64,000 nt of DNA. Origin: Microvirga terrae (GTDB lineage: Bacteria; Pseudomonadota; Alphaproteobacteria; Rhizobiales; Beijerinckiaceae). Where the stretch lies: contig NZ_CP102846.1 of assembly GCF_013307435.2 (NCBI RefSeq), positions 124,001-188,000 on the forward strand, given 5' to 3'. The first letter of the stretch is position 1; each line of letters opens with the position of its first letter. The translations under genes were made by a program, and so were the position numbers. The notes beneath the pieces were generated by a model. That model ran no database searches and had not been told where the DNA came from. It worked only from the letters and a program-made list of their open reading frames with translations. Shown piece by piece: positions 59,180 to 64,000 of the stretch.

Positions 59180-60631
59180 ATGAAGCGACAGGTTGTGACA
59201 CTTGCAGTCATGGCGATGGTTGCCAGCTCCACCGCCATAGGGGTTCAGGCCGGACAGGCTCCCGGGGCAGCAGCCGATCCGGACGTGAGGATCAGCCATC
59301 GGGACCGGGTTTATGCGGCCGAACAGTTCTCAAACACAGTGTCCGTCACAGATCCTACTGACAACAGGTTGCTTGGCGTCATCCGATTGGGCGAACCCCA
59401 GCCGGCCAACTTCAGCCCGCTCTATCGGGGCCAGGTTCTTGTCCACGGGATGGGCTTCTCTCCTGACCACAAGACCCTTGCGGTCGTGTCCATCGGGTCG
59501 AACTCCGTTACTTTCATCGACACCGCCACGAATGCGGTCAAGCATACGACCTACGTCGGGCGTTCGCCTCACGAGGCCTTCTTCACGCCCGATGGAAAAG
59601 AGGTCTGGGTCACTGTGCGTGGTGAAGACTATGTGGCTGTTCTCGACGGCGCGACCTTTGAGGAAAAGAGCCGGATCCAGGTGCCAGGTGGACCAGGCAT
59701 GCAGATCTTCTCACCGGATGGGACCTATGGCTACGTCTGCTCCTCCTTCAACCCCGAAACGGTTGTGATCTCCGTTGCCGATCACCGGATTGTCGGGCGA
59801 GTGAAACAGGAATCTCCGTTCTGCCCGAACATTGCCGCGACACCGGATGGCCGGCAGGTCTGGTTCACCTTGAAGGATGTCGGCCGTACCATGGTGTTCG
59901 AGGCCCAGCCTCCGTTCTCCGTTCTGAAGACTCTCGACACCGGGCCCATCACCAACCATGTCAATTTTGCGTGGACGCCTCAGGGCTCCTTTGCCTATGT
60001 GACCGTCGGTGGGTTGAACGAGGTGAAGGTCTTTCGGACCGACGACTTCTCGCCCGTCGGGACGATCCCGACCGGAAACCTCCCGCATGGGGTGTGGCCG
60101 TCAGGCGACGGCAGCCGGATCTATGTCGGTCTTGAGAATAGCGACGCCCTTGCTGTGATCGACACCGCGACAAACCAAGTGGTTGCGACCATTCCGATCG
60201 GACAGGCCCCCCAGGCCCTTGTTTACGTGCCGAACGCTGTTCCCGACGGGGATGGGACGAGTGGTCTGCAACCGCTCGGCGTGGCCGGGCAAGCCACCCA
60301 CATCGTGCTCGCCCCTGTCAGGGGCGGCACCGCACCGACAAGCGTATCACTGTTCGACCAGGGGCTGACCCAGATCCTCCAAGCCTCCGTTGCCGGACTG
60401 GAGCCCAGGAAGCCTTACGTTCTGGCGCTGGCAAGTCATCCGGATGGCACAGGCGTCGTTGAACCCCTGTCAGCCTTTATGACCAATCCAGCCGGCTCTG
60501 CCATTGTCAATGCAACCGGTCCAATCCGCCAAATCGTCCAGGGAAGGGAGCCTGCCCAACGCCGCTATCTGATGGTCGTACCGGGGACAGCGACTGACAT
60601 GGGCCCCCCCGTTCAGGTTCAGGTTGAATGA
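59180..60631 (+). CDS. Exported YVTN-type beta-propeller protein
   Basis: A 483-residue protein. The signal peptide MKRQVVTLAVMAMVASSTAI is preceded by GGAAGGGA. Residues 45-370 are seven-bladed propeller repeats with the YVTN-like phrase (TLAVVSIGSNSVTFIDTATN, VWVTVRGEDYVAVLDGAT, IYVGLENSDALAVIDTATN). The last 110 residues are a separate beta domain with no name. Co-transcribed with the DUF305 protein. Such pairs recur with metal-handling genes; electron transfer is not implied, since no heme motif is seen. Confidence 0.8.
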   Translation: MKRQVVTLAVMAMVASSTAIGVQAGQAPGAAADPDVRISHRDRVYAAEQFSNTVSVTDPTDNRLLGVIRLGEPQPANFSPLYRGQVLVHGMGFSPDHKTLAVVSIGSNSVTFIDTATNAVKHTTYVGRSPHEAFFTPDGKEVWVTVRGEDYVAVLDGATFEEKSRIQVPGGPGMQIFSPDGTYGYVCSSFNPETVVISVADHRIVGRVKQESPFCPNIAATPDGRQVWFTLKDVGRTMVFEAQPPFSVLKTLDTGPITNHVNFAWTPQGSFAYVTVGGLNEVKVFRTDDFSPVGTIPTGNLPHGVWPSGDGSRIYVGLENSDALAVIDTATNQVVATIPIGQAPQALVYVPNAVPDGDGTSGLQPLGVAGQATHIVLAPVRGGTAPTSVSLFDQGLTQILQASVAGLEPRKPYVLALASHPDGTGVVEPLSAFMTNPAGSAIVNATGPIRQIVQGREPAQRRYLMVVPGTATDMGPPVQVQVE

Positions 60632-61217
60632 ACACTGTCATATGTCAGCCTGGGTTAGAGGCTGGCAAATAGTTACCCTATTTTTCGGGTGAGGTGTCGC
60701 AGCAGCATCCGGCTAAGGTGGAACAAAGAAGCATCTCGCAATTTTCAATCAGGCATTCGTAGCATTGGCAAACCACCGGTTAGCGCATCGTGCGGAAAAG
60801 TGGACCCGGCTTTCCGCGCCGAACGATGCACCGCTTAAAGGATTGAGCATCGGGTCCGATCCCAAAAGTGGACGCAACCTCCGGCGTCTTCGGGATAACT
60901 CCAGATTACTGAGGTGCAGAACGCGTTGGGTCCGGATTCTCGTCCGATGCTCTAGCGGTCAACGAACTGATGGTCCACTCAGCGCTCCAGCGGCGAGCGA
61001 TCGCCTGGAAGCCAGTTCGCGTTGGCTCCGTGTCAGCCCACGTCGGAGCGACCCTGACCTATCATTGCTGCGGGATGGATTATACCAATCCACTGAACTG
61101 ATAATTCGACTTTGCGGTGGGGTGCCTGACGTGACTCTTGTCCGCACATCTGGTAGCCGCGGGTTAATCGAAAATTCTGGGTGAGACGCCGATTAGGCGA
61201 CAGAGCAGAAGCCGACG
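60632..61217. other. Stretch without a supported gene
   Basis: About 590 bases; no convincing frame in either strand, no repeats seen. Confidence 0.4.
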
Positions 61218-61326
61218 ATGACTCAATACGCCGGTCTGGATATATCACAAGGGGATACCACGAACTTCAGCGCCGATAAGCACGGCTGCCTGTTGCGCGG
61301 CACGGTAGCGACTGATCCTCTCATGT
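61218..61326 (+). pseudogene. IS110-family transposase, N-terminal remnant
   Basis: MTQYAGLDISQGDTTNFSAD then GCLLRGTVATDP and a stop: the start of an IS110 DEDD transposase (Y.GLD.S....V.D..G....G.V.TDP), keeping the first acidic residue (GLDIS). Nothing after it is recognisable, so the element is a short fossil. Confidence 0.6.
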
Positions 61327-62404
61327 AGACGATAGTTCAACGCCAAACGAGGACGTGTGGACAGATTTGATCAGGATGATGGTCAGAGAAGCACCTAACG
61401 TAGCGTGATTGGGAACGCTTGAGGTTTCGACGCTCGTCATCGAAATCAGTGGGAAGGGTGTTCGTCTCGTGGCTGGTAGATGACGCACATTGAGGACTCC
61501 GATAGGAAGATTCCGACTTCTGATGTGCCACCAAAGATGTGTATGTGGGGAACGGAGTATCGCGAATAGCGACCCCGAAACTGCCCCTTGCACGCGATCC
61601 CTGAGAGACTTTCAGGACATCTGGAAGGGTCTTGGTTACCAGACAACTCGTCTCATGGAGTTCGGGATTACATCAGCGGTCGTAGGCGCAACCTTCGTAC
61701 CGACGCACTAAGCCATTGTACCGATGCCGTTGCCCAGAGTATAATGGATTGCTCGTGCCGGCTGATGTACTCTAATCTTAATAAAGCATACAGTGAGCCC
61801 ATTGCATCGGAAGTTCAGTAAGTGTGTCAAAATGTATGTTTCAGATTTTAGATAAAGGATGAGACCATAGGGGTTGTTGTAATCATCACCAAGACAAGCA
61901 AGTGACACATGGCACTCGTAACGGGCACCGCGAATTTCCAGTCCGAAATGCGGCACCTATCTTCACTTTTTCTCATTTCACTGCCTGCTCTCCAGGCTGA
62001 AATGAAACGTCTTTGCATCCTGGCTCAGTGTTGGGATTAAGTCCACCGGACCATAAGCATCAGCAATGCGGTCCGGCCATTATGGCCCGGTGGCGCACTA
62101 TAAAGATCGCCGAGGGTACCAAGGTCGCTGCTAAACTTCAGCAGCAGAGCTTCGTTATCCAGTCCGCCACCGTCTGGAGCCACACGGGACGTGCTTCAAA
62201 TATGACACACATCTGACTGGGCCTCTAACCATATCCATGAAGGATCTCGCTTGTCTCGCCGATCAGTGGATTGGCTCTGGCCACAATACTGACGGTGACA
62301 TACTTGGCCGCCCTGCTCAGTCTACGACAAACGGGATCAGTGTCGGACTGCCGAGCGCTGCGGTTCCGATCACGAACATGCGGCTGTAGAGGAGTGAGCG
62401 CGCC
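61327..62404. other. Decayed intergenic stretch
   Basis: About 1.1 kb, lower in G+C than the genes around it. Many stops in all frames. Likely remains of mobile DNA; nothing assignable apart from the IS110 start. Confidence 0.4.
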
Positions 62405-63667
62405 ATGGATAACTCCTGCGGCTGTGAGCCTGCAACCGGCAAGGCCGGCCTGAACCGACGCCACATCGCCGCCGTCGCCGCTGGGGTCCTCGGCAGCGTC
62501 ATCGGACCGAGTGTCGGCCTTGCGGCCTCGCGCTCGGATCTGCGTCATGTGCCCCAGCGTGAAACGGAGCGCACTCCGGTTTCTCCGGAGGCGGCTTCGG
62601 CCGCTGAGATTGCAGGCATGTCAGGTGTGCGCCTGTGGGCTGACAACCCGGACACCTTCCTCCCGCTCGTACAGAATCTGTGGGCACAGCGTGATGTCTC
62701 ATGGCTTTCGCTTTCGGGTGGTGGTGACGACGGAGCATATGGTGCAGGCGTGCTGGCCGGCTGGACGGCCTCTGGAGGCCGGCCTGAGTTCGCCGTCGTG
62801 ACCGGTGTCAGCACGGGCGCGCTCATCGCTCCTTTTGCGTTCTTGGGACCGCGCTACGATGAAGTACTCAAACGGGTCTACACGACGATCAGCGCCGCCG
62901 ATGTATTCGAGTTTGGAGGAAGTGCCGAGAGTCTACTCTCTAGCTGGCCGCTAAGCGACACGATCGCCCGCTGGATCACGCCTGGGCTCCTTCTCGAAGT
63001 GGCGGCGGAACATCGGCGTGGCCGCCGACTCTTCGCTCTGACCACGAATGTCGATGCTCAGCGACCCGTGTTATGGAACATGGGCGCGATTGCGGCCCAT
63101 GGCGGGCCTGAAGCGGTAACGTTGTTCTGCAAGGTACTGCTCGCCTCAGCCAGCATTCCGGGTCTCTTCCAGCCTGTCATGATTGATGTCGTGGGCGACA
63201 ACCGACACTTCCAGGAGATGCATGTGGACGGCAGCGCGAGCGCATACCTTTTTGTGGCGCCCCAGCCAATGCTGCTGGACAATCAGGCCATCGAACGCCT
63301 ACCAGTCGACCACCTGTACCTGGTGGTCAACAACACGCTCCGACCCAACTTTGCGCTCACTGAGCGCATCACCTCGGCGGTACTCGGGCGCGCCATGTCA
63401 GTGGGCACCAAGGCTTTCGCGGCTCTCGAACTCGCGGTGATCTTTCAGATCAGCCGAAGCCAAGGCATCGATTTCAACCTGACATTTGTGGCCGATGACT
63501 TCAACAGGCCGAGTTCGGGACCATTTGACCCAACTTACATGGCAGCGCTCTTCGAGCACGGCTACACTCGGGCGGCTTCGAAGGAAGCGTTCGCAAAGGC
63601 GTTCGCACCTGCTCCCGAGGCGGTAGATCGGGATTTCACAGGAAGGAAACGTTTAGAGTTTCGGTAG
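62405..63667 (+). CDS. Patatin-like phospholipase, exported
   Basis: A 420-residue protein. An Arg-Arg-containing leader (LNRRHIAAVAAGVLGSVIGPSVGLAA) suggests a Tat-type or lipoprotein-like signal (there are also two Cys at residues 5 and 7). The patatin core: oxyanion loop SGGGDDGAYGAGVLAGW, the catalytic Ser136 in GVSTG, and Asp275 in DGS (DGG or DGA is usual). The Ser-Asp dyad is intact, so acyl-hydrolase activity on phospholipids or esters is expected. Conserved C-terminal FNLTFVADDF follows. Monocistronic. Confidence 0.85.
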   Translation: MDNSCGCEPATGKAGLNRRHIAAVAAGVLGSVIGPSVGLAASRSDLRHVPQRETERTPVSPEAASAAEIAGMSGVRLWADNPDTFLPLVQNLWAQRDVSWLSLSGGGDDGAYGAGVLAGWTASGGRPEFAVVTGVSTGALIAPFAFLGPRYDEVLKRVYTTISAADVFEFGGSAESLLSSWPLSDTIARWITPGLLLEVAAEHRRGRRLFALTTNVDAQRPVLWNMGAIAAHGGPEAVTLFCKVLLASASIPGLFQPVMIDVVGDNRHFQEMHVDGSASAYLFVAPQPMLLDNQAIERLPVDHLYLVVNNTLRPNFALTERITSAVLGRAMSVGTKAFAALELAVIFQISRSQGIDFNLTFVADDFNRPSSGPFDPTYMAALFEHGYTRAASKEAFAKAFAPAPEAVDRDFTGRKRLEFR

Positions 63668-63851
63668 CATTGGGACCAGCGCAAGATCGGCTCCTGAGCG
63701 AGCACCGTTATTATCAACAAAAAACAGCAACTTTCGAGAGAAGCTTGATTCCACCGGTCTCCGTTCGGCGCAGCTCGCGTCCAAGCGCGGAGCAGAATAT
63801 GGCCAGGAGCCGCGCGGTGAGCGGTATTCGCGCTCACAAGGTCTCGGTGAT

Positions 63852-64000
63852 TTAGCGTTCCTTGCCCGTGCGCTGTGACGCCCCGCCTGTGTCAACCCGT
63901 TTCGGCCAGCGGAAGCCAACCTCGTTGACGTAGAGATTTGCCAGATACAGGCTGATGGGGTGGAACACGCCCAGGACGGTGAGGCGAATGCGATAGTTGA
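63852..64000 (-). CDS. C-terminal part of a hypothetical protein, running off the window
   Basis: An open minus-strand frame ending at 63852: NYRIRLTVLGVFHPISLYLA, NLYVNEVGFRWPKRVD, then a polar end. Hydrophobic and aromatic stretches resemble a membrane or exported protein. The start lies outside the window. Confidence 0.45.
   Translation of the reverse strand, partial: NYRIRLTVLGVFHPISLYLANLYVNEVGFRWPKRVDTGGASQRTGKER

Overview
The window reads as part of a large plasmid or chromid from an alphaproteobacterium of the order Hyphomicrobiales, most likely Methylobacteriaceae (Microvirga or Methylobacterium-like). The evidence is a RepC-type replication initiator with a probable antisense-RNA control region at the left end, an alphaproteobacterial AccD lacking the zinc finger, and many small proteins of kinds I associate with this family (DUF6894, DUF2171, DUF1236, PRC-barrel, YciE, GcrA-like, WGR). 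Genus placement is inference. Gene density is modest, and broken genes and insertion-sequence remnants are common, as in an accessory replicon that is gaining and losing genes.

Layout. 1-3.3 kb: an MbcA/ParS-like antitoxin-domain protein, a WGR protein, repC, its leader with a candidate counter-transcribed RNA, a ribbon-helix-helix protein, and an inverted repeat plus iteron-like repeats. 3.3-10 kb: a broken gene, a secreted RTX/cadherin-like protein with a terminator, a HEPN-motif protein translationally coupled to a membrane alpha/beta hydrolase, then a convergent HAD-antitoxin fusion preceded by a ParE-like toxin whose 5' end was removed by an IS6-family element. 10-23 kb: three different IS6-family elements (9968-10782, 12162-13000, 22036-22862), none with an 8-bp target duplication. 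Between them lie a tautomerase, a lytic transglycosylase, an HNH protein, a Nudix protein, two tiny Cys/His-rich paralogues, an Hfq paralogue and a PRC-barrel protein. 23-34 kb: a ParB-like domain, a long coiled-coil membrane protein, YciE-type ferritin-like protein, a membrane histidine kinase, a dead response regulator, a GC-rich accD copy with an altered end, a tRNA with a CAT anticodon, a CYTH-like protein and a GcrA-like mini-protein. 34-53 kb: SDR enzymes (one intact epimerase-like gene and a decayed relative), a 1859-residue kinase/ATPase/histidine-kinase protein, remnants of a glyoxalase, RES toxin, cupin, Ca2+/H+ antiporter and IS481, and a DUF2182-DUF1326 pair. 53-57 kb: a compact minus-strand operon encoding a cobalt-type nitrile hydratase or thiocyanate hydrolase whose beta subunit is split into two genes, an unusual MIP channel and a NiCoT cobalt transporter. 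57-64 kb: mostly empty DNA, a DUF305 protein with a beta-propeller protein, an IS110 remnant, a patatin-like phospholipase and a gene running off the window.

The clearest functional unit is the nitrile-hydratase operon, where the enzyme subunits, a possible substrate or product channel and the metal importer are made together. The most unusual architecture is the ParE-like/HAD-MbcA pair. Chromosome-type genes (accD, hfq, a tRNA) also occur on this replicon.
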